Part shown: positions 55,424 to 64,000 of the stretch, piece after piece
How positions within the stretch are numbered: the stretch's first letter is position 1
How the letters are laid out: every line of letters begins with the position of its first letter
Source of the DNA: Astragalus membranaceus
Taxonomy: Eukaryota > Streptophyta > Magnoliopsida > Fabales > Fabaceae
Length of the DNA: 64,000 nt
Direction of reading: 5' to 3'
Assembly: GCA_039519185.1 (NCBI GenBank)
Contig: CM076848.1
Span: 122,154,989 to 122,218,988, forward strand
Notes under the pieces: model-generated
What the model was told of the DNA's origin: nothing
Database searches by the model: none
What the model saw: only the letters and a program-made list of their open reading frames with translations
Position numbers and translations under genes: made by a program

Positions 55424-56508
55424 GTTCGATGGGAAGGATTTTCTGAGCAAGTGGAAGGGTAAGAAGATAATGTTTGTGGGTGACTCGCTAAGTCTGAACA
55501 TGTTTGAATCGCTGTCCTGTATGATTCATGCCTCGGTGCCCAATACCAAGACTACCTTTTCGAGAAAAGAAGCGCTCTCTATTGTCATCTTCCAGGTTTC
55601 TTTTTCTTCTGCGCTTTTCCTATATATATACTAAAACTTGGTGTGTAACGTGTTTATTATGCAGGACTATGAAGTAACTATACAACTGTACACCACACCC
55701 TATTTGGTGGACATAATTCAAGAAAAGGTTGGGCTAGTTCTTACACTGGATTCCATTGTGGCTGGTAATGCATGGAAGGGCATGGACATGTTGGTATTCA
55801 ACTCATGGCATTGGTGGATCCACACTGGAAAAGCTCAAGGGTATGCTATATATGCTCTTAAATAAGCACCTGCAGAATTATCATTATTTTAAGTAATTAC
55901 CTAGCTTTGTTTTCATTTATTTATTATTTGCTAATGGTTGGTGATTATTGTTTTGTTTAGATGGGATTATATAAGAAATGGGCCTAATCTGCTAAAGAAC
56001 ATGGACCGTTTAACAGCATTCCATTTGGGATTAACCACTTGGGCTAAATGGGTTGAACTCAATGTTGATCCTAAAAAAACTAAAATCTTCTTTCAAGGCA
56101 TTTCTCCTACTCATGTGGAGTAAGTACTATTTGATATTGAACATTAACTATTCATATAATAGAGAAAATCAATCAATTGAAACGTATTTAATTAATGATA
56201 TCTTGTGTAAAAACAGTGGCAATGAGTGGCATCAACCAACAAAGACTTGTAAGGGAGAAGTTGTACCATTTTCAGGGTCATCTTATCCAGCAGCACTACC
56301 GCCAGCAACTAACGTAGTGAACAATGTGTTAAGGAATATGAAAACTCCAGTTTACTTGCTTGACATAACACTACTCTCACAACTAAGGAAAGATGGACAT
56401 CCTTCTGCCTATAGTGGTGGTCATCCAGGCAATGACTGCAGCCATTGGTGCCTACCTGGTGTACCTGATACTTGGAACCAGCTCCTATATGCAGTTCTCA
56501 CCACGTGA
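55424..56508 (+). pseudogene. Trichome birefringence-like (TBL/PMR5 family) gene fragment, in frame over four exons
   Basis: Exons 55424-55595, 55665-55840, 55961-56119 and 56217-56508 join with consistent phases and no stop until TGA at 56506-56508. They encode FDGKDFLSKWKGKKIMFVGD with the GDS esterase motif (VGDSLSLNMFESL), LTLDSIVAGNAWKGMDMLVF, WWIHTGKAQG and the DxxH motif in NDCSHWCLPGVPDTWNQLLY. TBL proteins are Golgi O-acetyltransferases of cell-wall polysaccharides. The first exon (membrane anchor and Cys-rich TBL domain) is missing, so a secretory protein cannot be made from this alone. Good conservation of both catalytic motifs suggests recent capture. Confidence 0.88.
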
Positions 56509-56840
56509 AAAGTGAAGAAGATAAGATCCAAATCCATTCATCATTTTCTTCATTTCTTGGATAGTTCTACAAATTCTTGGATAGTGGAATCATTCTTCAA
56601 CATAAAGATGTTCAAGTTTATAATTTTCACATTCTTGTACCCTTCTCTCTTTGACTTGTTTACATGTGCAGATAGGAAAAAAAAGAAACATTGTTAACAT
56701 GTAAGTGTCAACCAAACTCCAAAATCACCTCAAAATATTGTTAACATGATTTGGTAGTGGATTTGTGATCTTGTTTTCAACTTAAAGTTTTACTTTAGAG
56801 AAAGAAAACCAAGAACAAAAAACTGAACTTTCTCTTATTT

Positions 56841-57384
56841 TTGTATTTCAAGGTACTTCTTGACAAGCAAGGAAATACCATTTGGGAAATTCTTCAGCAA
56901 ATCTTGAAAATCGGGCAGCAAAGAAGGTCTCATGATCTCATCTCATATTTTATGTTGTCTTTAATTTATCACAAGAACAATCTTTTTGATCTCTTTATGA
57001 TTTTTATTACAATGAATGAAAAAGCTTGTGAATTTTATATTCATGGATTGATTGACATAATGGGGGGGGGGTTGCTGATCTGTAAAAAAAAGTGTTGTCT
57101 TTTAATGAGGCAAGCAATATTTATGATGAGGTTGTGAATTTAGTTTTTGTATTTGGTTGTTTTTGTGTTTCTATAATGGAAGCCCATGAAGTGCACAGAT
57201 CTGTGAGCTGTGGGAGGGACACTGCAGTTTTGTAATCAACTGGGTTTATTTTATTTCTTTCTTTCTTTTCTGTCTTTCTTTGAGAGCTCAACACCTGTCA
57301 AATACTCCGACCAAACAAGTATAGTCTTTGGTAGTGTGGTATATATTGCTCTTTAACTCAGGCCCATTTTTTATCCTTCCACAG
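56841..57384 (+). other. Spacer between TBL and CBS fragments
   Basis: AT-rich, with a G8 run near 57063. The open stretch 56841-57137 is not recognised as a protein. Confidence 0.4.
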
Positions 57385-57841
57385 ATTTGAGGGTCAAGAA
57401 CATCCTAGTATTGTATTTGGGGACCAAACAGTTGTCGATGCTTTGAAGTTGCTCTGGCAGAACCAAACTTGTGCAGTTGCAGTTGTAGATCGACAAACTA
57501 AGAAGCTCCTTGGTAATGTGAGGAACAAGGACATTTATAACCTTGTAAACAATGATGACCTCCTTAGAAATAGAACGTAAGTTCAACAACATTTCATGTC
57601 TCTCTCTTTGCCTTCTTCACTTTACAAAATAAGCTGCAACTTTGGAACTGATATCACAAATATACCTGTTTTATGCAATAACAGGATTTTAACTGTGGAA
57701 GAATTCATTCACACAGAAGCTGGCAAGACAGACAGCTTGACAAGCAGAATGGATTCACCGGTTACCAACAAGGAAAATGATACGCTCAAACAAGTAATGG
57801 AGCATATGACACAGACTAATAGTAGTTTCAGTTTTCTGTAG
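57385..57841 (+). pseudogene. CBS-domain protein gene fragment (two exons)
   Basis: Exon a (57385-57576) encodes FEGQEHPSIVFGDQTVVDAL, KLLWQNQTCAVAVVDRQTKK and LLGNVRNKDIYNLVNNDDLL, a typical CBS motif. Exon b (57685-57841) encodes ILTVEEFIHTEAGKTDSL and NDTLKQVMEHMTQTNSSFSF, the start of a second CBS motif, and ends at TAG 57839-57841 where the source gene would normally continue to an intron. CBS pairs bind adenosyl ligands in regulatory proteins. Which plant CBS gene is the source is not certain. N- and C-terminal parts are absent. Confidence 0.72.
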
Positions 57842-57871
57842 TTAAAAGCATTGCAATCTGTTACATTGCAG

Positions 57872-58137
57872 GTGAAAGTAGGAGATAGAAAGGAAAAAGT
57901 TGGCTTCTTCCTTTGCTTTAAAAGAGGAGTCGATCGCGTCTTTGTAGATCATCCTATGTTTCTTGAAAAGGTTAGAACATTTCTCTTTTCTTCATTTGTA
58001 CATTCATTGTTTTGTTTTCAGATACTTACTGATAACTGAACTTGAAGGTCTGGGGTAAAAGTGGAACAAAACTTTATGGACCTGCTGCAGGAGAAGATTA
58101 CCAAGACAACCAACTACGTTTTAGCTTGTTCTGTCAG
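57872..58137 (+). pseudogene. Granule-bound starch synthase (GBSS-like) fragment, two exons
   Basis: Exon a (57872-57970) encodes VKVGDRKEKVGFFLCFKRGV and DRVFVDHPMFLEK; exon b (58048-58137) encodes VWGKSGTKLYGPAAGEDYQD and NQLRFSLFCQ. Plant GBSSI has the same order and intron between FLEK and VWGK. GBSS makes amylose in plastids. The ADP-glucose-binding KTGGL motif and the rest of the enzyme are absent. Confidence 0.82.
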
Positions 58138-58221
58138 GTTCTAATGAGCCATATAATCTGTCAGGTTCTACGTTTTAGCTTGTTCTGTCAGGTTCTAATG
58201 AGTCATAATCTGTTTTCATAT
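58114..58221 (+). repeat. 54-bp tandem duplication at the starch synthase exon end
   Basis: CTACGTTTTAGCTTGTTCTG begins at 58114 and again at 58168, both running through CAGGTTCTAATGAG; the copy contains the last exon bases and the splice donor. Confidence 0.82.
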
Positions 58222-58271
58222 TTCTCAACTCAGTATTCCTATTGAGCTTCTTCTCTGACTTTTCCTTTCAG

Positions 58272-58383
58272 GATAACGCTGCAATATTGAGCTATGAACG
58301 TGGAATTGCTGCACATGAAAGTGGTGCTTTTAAATGGGAAATGGTTCCAGTTGAAGTCCCTGGTGGAAAGGGAAAACCATCCA
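58272..58383 (+). pseudogene. Acetoacetyl-CoA thiolase (AACT) exon fragment
   Basis: One exon between TTTCAG and GTAAG sites encodes DNAAILSYERGIAAHESGAF and KWEMVPVEVPGGKGKPS. Plant cytosolic thiolases (first step of the mevalonate pathway) have D.YA..S.ERGIAAQ..GAF.WEI.PVEVSGGRGKPS here. No other thiolase exon was seen, and the catalytic Cys and His are absent. Confidence 0.8.
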
Positions 58384-59165
58384 GTAAGTTCTTCATTCTC
58401 CTTCTAATGCTTTGCTTCACCGCCCCAATTTTCTTTGCCGATTTTGCATAAAGTTTGCATTTTTGCTGGATCTGGAACATTTACAACCTGGGTTTGTTTG
58501 ATTTGGTTTTGGACAATTCTGCATTTAATGTAAATCCCACTTTGATTTTCTCTTGTTTCATTGAGTAATGGTTGAATTGAATTGTTAGTAACTCTTATTC
58601 CTTTATAGATGCTAATGTAGTTTTCCATTGTACTAACCAGATCTATGAAAGTAAGAACTACATTTAATTCTATGACTAATAATTATCTTTAATTTAATCC
58701 CATTTGTTAATATCAGATTTCAATATCCACAATCAGATTTTCCATTGTAATATTGTATATCACGTATTCAATTACCTCTTCTTTTCCCTTCTTTTCATGG
58801 GGTCTTTTGGATCCATCATTTTCATTGTTAAGTGTCAATTTGCTGGATAACTTTGTGGTTGGTGTTTATCATACTTTTTGTGGTCACCATTGTAATTCTT
58901 TGTATCCCTGTGATTTGTTCAAGATGACAAAGCAGTAATGGATTTATGTATTTGTCTTGCAGGTTAACCCTTGAATCAGTGAGTGAATCTCTCACAAACC
59001 TTGTGAGGAATTTGGACTGTTCTATGAAATTATAAATATTGTGGTTGCTAGTTTATGTGGTGTTTTGGATGGTGAATTTGGTGCTTCATGTGTAGTGAAA
59101 CAAGATATATGCTGTGATCAGTTTCGGTTCATATTGGATTTTTTGCTTTCAGTTTCAACTGATAA

Positions 59166-59270
59166 ATGTCGAGGGGAAGATCTGATGGATCACCGAAGAA
59201 GCGATTAGTTACTTCGGTCTGTGCTGTGGCATTCTTTGTTGGTTTTCTCTATGTGCCAAACTTTGAATTA
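59166..59270 (+). pseudogene. PMT-type (QUA2-like) methyltransferase N-terminal fragment
   Basis: ATG at 59166 gives MSRGRSDGSPKKRLVTSVCA followed by VAFFVGFLYV, the basic cytosolic tail and Golgi membrane anchor seen in plant PMT putative pectin methyltransferases. After LYV the family sequence (YYGS..) is lost. It lies last in the row of captured pieces. Confidence 0.68.
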
Positions 59271-59599
59271 GTTGTATCAATTTATTGTGGGATATTAAAT
59301 TCCTTCATATTGCTGTTTGTAGGTTGTGACTCTTTCAAATCAGAAACTTCTTGGACTTATTAACTTCTTGTATTATGGAAAACTACTAAGTTGTATTTTG
59401 TTGTTATCAAGTTTTTGGAATATATCCCAATTATATGATCTTGTTTTGAGTATTTGGGATTATGCTAGATATATAGATTTGGTACTATGTATTTGAGATT
59501 GTGGTTGCATCTTTTGAGTATTTGGGATTATGCTAGATATATAGATACTAATGATGAGGCTGTTCAGGTTACTATTTGTTAAAATTCATTTTTTTTAAA

Positions 59600-59940
59600 A
59601 AAAATAGACTTTTCATATCGGTTTTCTATGGGAACCGATATGAAAAGTCTTTTTTTTTAAAAAAAAGAGACTTTTCATATCGGTTTGCTATGGGAACCGA
59701 TATGAAAAGTCTTTTTTTTAAAAAAAAGAGACTTTTCATATCGGTTTTCTATGGGAACCGATATGAAAAGTCTCTTTTTTTTAAAAAAATAGACTTTTCA
59801 TATCGGTTTTAGGGGCAACCGATATAAAAACAACTTTTCATAACGGTTCAGGAACCGATATGAAATGTCCCTATTTTTTATATCTCCTTTTTCGGCATCG
59901 GTTCGGGAACCGATATGAAATGTCAATTTTAACCGATATA
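59600..59940. repeat. Tandem array of palindromic units, right subterminal region of CACTA-2
   Basis: About four units of roughly 60 bp, each with CTTTTCATATCGGTTT, a short CTATGGG centre and AACCGATATGAAAAG, joined by A/T tracts; then shorter AACCGATAT motifs up to the terminus. Confidence 0.88.
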
Positions 59941-59962
59941 AAAAGCCTTTTTTCCATTAGTG

Positions 59963-61264
59963 AACCACACAACCAGTCACCTAGAAATCATTTCAGAAAC
60001 GAATTAAAACCCTAAACGTGAGTAGAACTCACCGATCGTGATGAAAATCACGCAACACCCGAAGCTTTGAAGTTCAACGACCCCGAAACTTCACGAACTC
60101 GTACCAACCGCGTCCAAGATTTCAAAACCGAAATCCACTCACTATGAACTTCGAAAATAGCAACTTAGATACTTCAATCCCTCCTTAAATTCGCAATGTA
60201 GCTAGCTTATGAACTCTAGAACTGAACCTTGTACCTCACAATTCTCCTACAAGCCTCCATAGACACATGCAAGACAACATTTCAGATTTTGGCCATGATT
60301 GAGCTTTGAAATTCATGAATGGTGAAATGAGTTAGGGAAAGGGTGAGCTACTGAAATTGGTATCTATAGATAGAGCAAGAAAAAGGGAGAAGATTGATGG
60401 TTGAATAACTTAGGCTAAAGTGCTCCTGGGGTCCCTTATCTTTATTTAAAGTAACGATTTGGTCCTTTATCTTTTTTTTGTCCCAAATCAGTCTTTTATG
60501 TTTTAAATTTTTGACACATAAATCCTTTTCTGTCCCAAATCAGTCCTTTATGTTTCAAATTTTTAACACATAAATCCTTTTTTTTGACACATAAATCAGC
60601 ACTGTTAATGGAAAAGGATTTATGTGTCAAAAATTTGAAAGATAAAGGATTTATTTGGGACAAAAAAAACATAAAGGACTAATTCGTTACTTTAAATAAA
60701 GATAAGGAACCCCGGGAGCACTTTAGCCAATAACTTACATGCATCCAACATTGGTGAAGTTTCCTCTCCTTCTTCTCCTCCCTCTCTTCGCGCCTCTCAC
60801 CTCTCCCTCTCTCTATGTTCTGAATTCTGTTTTCTTGCTGAAAGTGTGGGAATGGGTTGGAAACTTGGTCAGCTGAGTGTTAGTGAGCTGAGGGTGTTAA
60901 TGAGTAGGAAATGACTAAAATGCCCTTGGTTCACTAATACTCACTTAACCTATGTTTCTAATAAATTTTAAAAGTGGAGTTATGGTGTTGTGTTTTGTGT
61001 TTCGCAAACATTGACTCAGCTGGGTGTTTTAGGTGACTAACTCGGCTGATGGTTTAAGTGGCGTAAAAGACCAATTTACTCCTCACACTCTAATCCTCAC
61101 TTAACTCAATTTTTATCCCAAACAATCACACAATTCATACAATTAACAATGAAATGTTGTTTTCACCCTCTTAACATGTCCATGACTTGATTTATTATTT
61201 TATCGAATAATAGTTCGCTAGTTAATTTCATAAAACAAAATTAACCGAAATTAGGGATGTTACA
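59963..61264 (-). repeat. 5' LTR of element D, first piece
   Basis: Starts TGTAACATCCCTAATTTCGG at 61264 (minus strand) and includes GTGAGTTCTACTCACGTTTA near 60030-60011, a segment also found in LTR A. Contains the MITE at 60413-60728 and ends at CACTA-2. Confidence 0.78.
60413..60728. mobile_element. Mutator-like MITE, 316 bp
   Basis: Long terminal inverted repeats (about 45 bp, starting GGCTAAAGTGCTCC on both ends, few mismatches) flanked by a perfect 9-bp duplication AATAACTTA (60404-60412 and 60729-60737). A 9-bp duplication is diagnostic of Mutator-like elements. No coding capacity. Confidence 0.88.
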
Positions 61265-61267
61265 AAC

Positions 61268-63000
61268 TGTAACATCCCCAAAATAATTGTTTCAATTATT
61301 TTAGTCCATTATTTTTAATTATTCCGATTGCTAGGTAAAAGTAATTTTTTTATCATTTTCATTTCTACGTGATTTAGTCATTGGTTGATTTATTGATGGA
61401 GATATTGTTATGATTAAGTGAGATATAACATTAGTTGTAGATAGTATAAAGGGGGGGTGTGGTTGCAAAACAGAATTTTAAATGTCACAAGCCCAGCCCA
61501 TTATAGTTTTAATGCCCAGCTGAACCCTCCCAAAACCAGAATCACTCTTCTCATTTTTACTCCTTTGAACATTTTGAGAGGGAGAAAAGGAAAGATAGTG
61601 AGAAAGAAGAGAGAGAGAGAGGGTTTGGGTAGGGAAAGGGAAGATGATGTAGATTCACTCTATTGTTTTGACACACTGAAAATACTTGTTCCTTAGTTCC
61701 ATCACCTTCATTTCACTCCACATTATCTCCTCTTGAAGCACCAAACTCAGAATTCTAGAACTCACTCATCTTGGTTGGTTTTTTAGTGATGTTGCATGTT
61801 AGCTGAGAAACTTGGATAGAGCACAATAGGAGCCGTACCTGAGATAGGGACACCAAAGTTGGGGATTTCGGAAAGCTCATTTCAGTTTTGGGAGTAGCTC
61901 TAGCCTTATTGTTAAAGGATTCTTCTTGCATGTGAGTTCCTTACTTCGATTTCGTATTTTGCCGAAGTGCATGTTGTTTGGTGTGTGTATTTTGAATTGA
62001 AATGTTAGGGTTTCATGTTTGGATACTGATTTAAGTTGATTTTTGGTGCTTTGATTGTCTATAACTTGAATTGAAAAGTGTTTATGTTGAGATGCTGAAA
62101 AACTGCATAAATTCGTATTGGTATAGGTTTAGTGTTTTGTGCCTAACGTTTTCCATAGAACTCCTTTTTGAATGATTTCGGTTGTAAACTAGACTTCCAG
62201 AGCTTCAAATTGGACACTTGGTTTGCTTCATTTGGTTGAGAATTCAAAAAGAAAACTGAGTTACAAGTTGGACAACAGTTGCTGTCATGTTTCTGTACCC
62301 TTATGTTTTATTTCGAAAAACTGTACTTTTTGGATACATAAACAAATCAATAAAACTTATATTCAGAAACTAGACACTCTAAGCTTTCCAAAGAATATTT
62401 GTTTGCTTAATTTTGACATTGTTTGATATGTTAAATAAATTGTCGAAGTTTACGTACAGCTGCTGAAAAAATACTGCACCTTAAGTGTTTAGTAAAATGC
62501 TTGAATGATGCCTTTATTTTACTGTTATATTGTGAATTGGAATTTTTGTGAGTTCTTAGAATTTATTCTTGTGGTTTCATTTAAATTTGTGTTTGGAACT
62601 GAATATAATGTTAATGTGTGTTGTTGCTGGAATTTTGTGATAATTGGTGCAATTTATGGTGTTTAGAGTGTTGTTTGGGAAATTCTGGGTATAGGTCCAG
62701 TTTTATTGAAATTGTGAATGCTCTGGTGATCCAAAATGGGTGTGGTTTATCTTTTTAGAAACTAGACTTGATGCTCTTCATTTTGGCACTAGTTTGGATG
62801 TATTTGGGTGAGTATAGTTGGAGAAATTGATGTTACAAGTTAGGTCATGGTGGCTGCCCCGTTTTAGAACACGTCAGTTTGTTTTGTGAAACTGTACTAA
62901 ATGGCCCAAAATTTTGAGAAGTAAAAACATTTTTCAGAAACTAGACTTTCTAAGCTTTCCAATGAGTGGTCGTTTGTCATTTTTCGTCATTGTGTAAGGC
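61268..63000 (+). repeat. LTR of a further Tekay-like element (H), 3' truncated
   Basis: Starts TGTAACATCCCCAAAATAAT, like LTRs A and C, only three bases after the D LTR start. It has a GA-rich tract near 61575-61630 but no GTGTTACA end or primer site; it stops at about 63000 where a minus-strand pol begins. Confidence 0.6.
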
Positions 63001-64000
63001 TAGAGCCCGCCAAGGAGAATCACTTGGTTGAATGAACTTATTAGCAATCAGATCTTCAAGTTGGGCTTTCAACTCTTCAGTTCCAACGGAGACATATGAT
63101 ACAGAGCAATTGAGATCGGCTCGGCACCCGGAACCAACTCAATAGAGAACTCTACCTCACGATCAGGAGGTAATGAAGCATCTTCATCCGGAAACACATC
63201 AAGATACTCATTTACTACCGGGATGGAAGGTAGATCATCACTGCATCCCGAAACAGATGACAAGAAAAGAAGACATCCTTCGAATCCTTGAGATACACAA
63301 AGATTCAAGAACAAAGATGAAAATGAAGAACTGATACTAACCTTGGATAACTCCACAGACTCAGGAGAAAATCTGATTACTCGATTGAAACAGTCAAGGG
63401 TAACATGATTGGTAGTAAGCCAGTCCATGCCACGAATGATATACATGCCATTTAGCGGAAAGCACACAAAATTGACGATGAATGATTTATCACTGATATG
63501 TACCATACAGTTTTCACATAACAACTGAGTAGAAACACTGCCCTCAGCGGGAGTGTGAATTTGGATCGGGTGAGACAAAGGAGTTAAGGCTAATTGTAAT
63601 CTTTCTGCACAATTTGTGGCAATAAGCGAATGTGAAGCACCAGAATCAAACAAGATATCAATCAGACTTCGGAAAATAAAACCCATACCCTTCAGTAGAT
63701 TTGTTGTTTCCTTGACTTTGCTAGAATCCAGTGTGTACACTCTTCCCTGTGCACTGGAGCTGATGATTTCCCCTTAGGCCGCTTTGGACAATCCTTAGCA
63801 AAATGTTCCGGTTCCTTGCAATAGTAGCATTCTGTGCTTCCCACGTGGCATTCACCCTTATGAAACCTTCCACACCGACTGCAAGCATTAAACTTCGGAC
63901 TCTCTGCTAAACCGACTTCCCATTGTTGACACTACCTTTGGGCTTCAATGTGGGAGTTGAAGTCTCGACCCCCTTCTTCTTTCCTTTCCAATATTCCCTC
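63001..64000 (-). pseudogene. Tekay/Del-like gag-pol fragment (element I), continuing beyond the window
   Basis: From the right edge: gag zinc knuckles (CSRCGRFHKGEC and CYYCKEPEHFAKDC, about 63890-63790), a frameshift, then the protease ORF 63740-63069 with ILFDSGASHSLIATNCAERL (active site DSGA intact) and YIIRGMDWLTTNHVTLDCFN, the linker VVNEYLDVFPDEDASLPPDR, and the RT start. A small deletion near 63075 shifts the frame to ELKAQLEDLIANKFIQPSDS. The RT is cut off after SPWRAL at about 63005. Confidence 0.85.

Larger units (their letters stand above)
54256..59962 (+). mobile_element. Second Pack-type CACTA transposon, carrying five host-gene fragments
   Basis: Termini CACTAGTGGAAAAAATGCC (54256) and the inverse of CACTAATGGAAAAAAGGC (59962) are flanked by the 3-bp duplication AAC (54253-54255, 59963-59965). 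Both ends hold arrays of TATCGGTT / AACCGATA. No transposase is present. A CT-rich leader at the left is followed by exon-intron pieces of TBL/PMR5, CBS-domain, starch synthase, acetoacetyl-CoA thiolase and PMT-type methyltransferase genes, all on the plus strand. Inserted in the D LTR. Confidence 0.9.
35586..61264 (-). mobile_element. Tekay/Del-like chromovirus D, split by nested insertions
   Basis: Read on the minus strand: 5' LTR start TGTAACATCCC at 61264, LTR pieces 61264-59963, 54255-54019, 45667-45135 and 40372-40219, tRNA-Met primer site, gag, protease, RT, RNase H, integrase and chromodomain remnant (40080-35783), polypurine tract and the first 148 bases of the 3' LTR (35733-35586). 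The 5' LTR pieces were matched by sequence to the related LTR of element A and by the shared start at 35586-35733 and 61120-61264 (three differences seen). Its interruptions are elements C/G, E, CACTA-2 and a MITE. Confidence 0.82.

Noticed and set aside
59576..59812. 78-codon plus-strand ORF with repeated FISVFYGNRYEK segments
   Set aside because: It is a translation of the palindromic CACTA-2 subterminal repeats, not a protein gene.

Overview
KIND OF DNA. This is nuclear DNA of a flowering plant, almost certainly a eudicot (several dispersed sequence features resemble legume repeats, but the species cannot be fixed from the window). I found no intact host gene. Nearly all of the window is transposable elements nested in one another, and the only host-gene sequence I recognise is exon fragments carried inside two CACTA DNA transposons. 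LAYOUT. 1-4164: non-autonomous Athila/Calypso-like LTR retrotransposon (its 5' LTR is cut by the window edge), inserted in the end of a Tat/Ogre-type Ty3/gypsy element (4165-7393) that carries a spliced antisense gene. 7828-13525: a CACTA transposon (TSD GTT) carrying intron-containing fragments of polyamine oxidase, GSK3/shaggy kinase, MIF/MDL and glycolate oxidase genes, all on the minus strand. About 13930-16830: decayed Helitron Rep gene. 19207-27751: complete LTR element 'A' (2299-bp LTRs, TSD CTACC) with almost identical LTRs but a ruined gag-pol. 29883: a Helitron 3' terminus. 30258-35409: Reina-like chromovirus 'B' (340-bp LTRs, TSD GTATA). 35586-61264: a minus-strand Tekay/Del-like chromovirus 'D' whose 5' LTR has been split into four pieces by later insertions: LTR 'C' joined to element 'G' (40373-45134), the non-autonomous LTR element 'E' (45668-54018, TSD GTGCG), a second CACTA transposon (54256-59962, TSD AAC) and a 316-bp Mutator-like MITE (60413-60728, 9-bp TSD). 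61268-63000: another LTR ('H'); 63001-64000: part of a further Tekay-like gag-pol ('I', minus strand). HOW THE PARTS RELATE. The most notable content is the pair of CACTA elements. They have different terminal repeats but the same plan: a CT-rich leader just inside one end, then short exon-plus-intron pieces of several unrelated host genes, all in the same direction as the leader. The second one carries TBL/PMR5, CBS-domain, starch synthase, acetoacetyl-CoA thiolase and PMT-type methyltransferase fragments, and its TBL segment is still in frame across four exons. The retrotransposons give a second theme: A and E have nearly identical LTRs (young insertions) but cannot encode working proteins, so they must have been moved by enzymes supplied from related elements. 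LTRs of A, C and D also share a GC-rich dyad motif, and E inserted exactly beside one copy of it. Coordinates of exons were set by eye from GT/AG sites and reading frames; no alignments or database searches were run.
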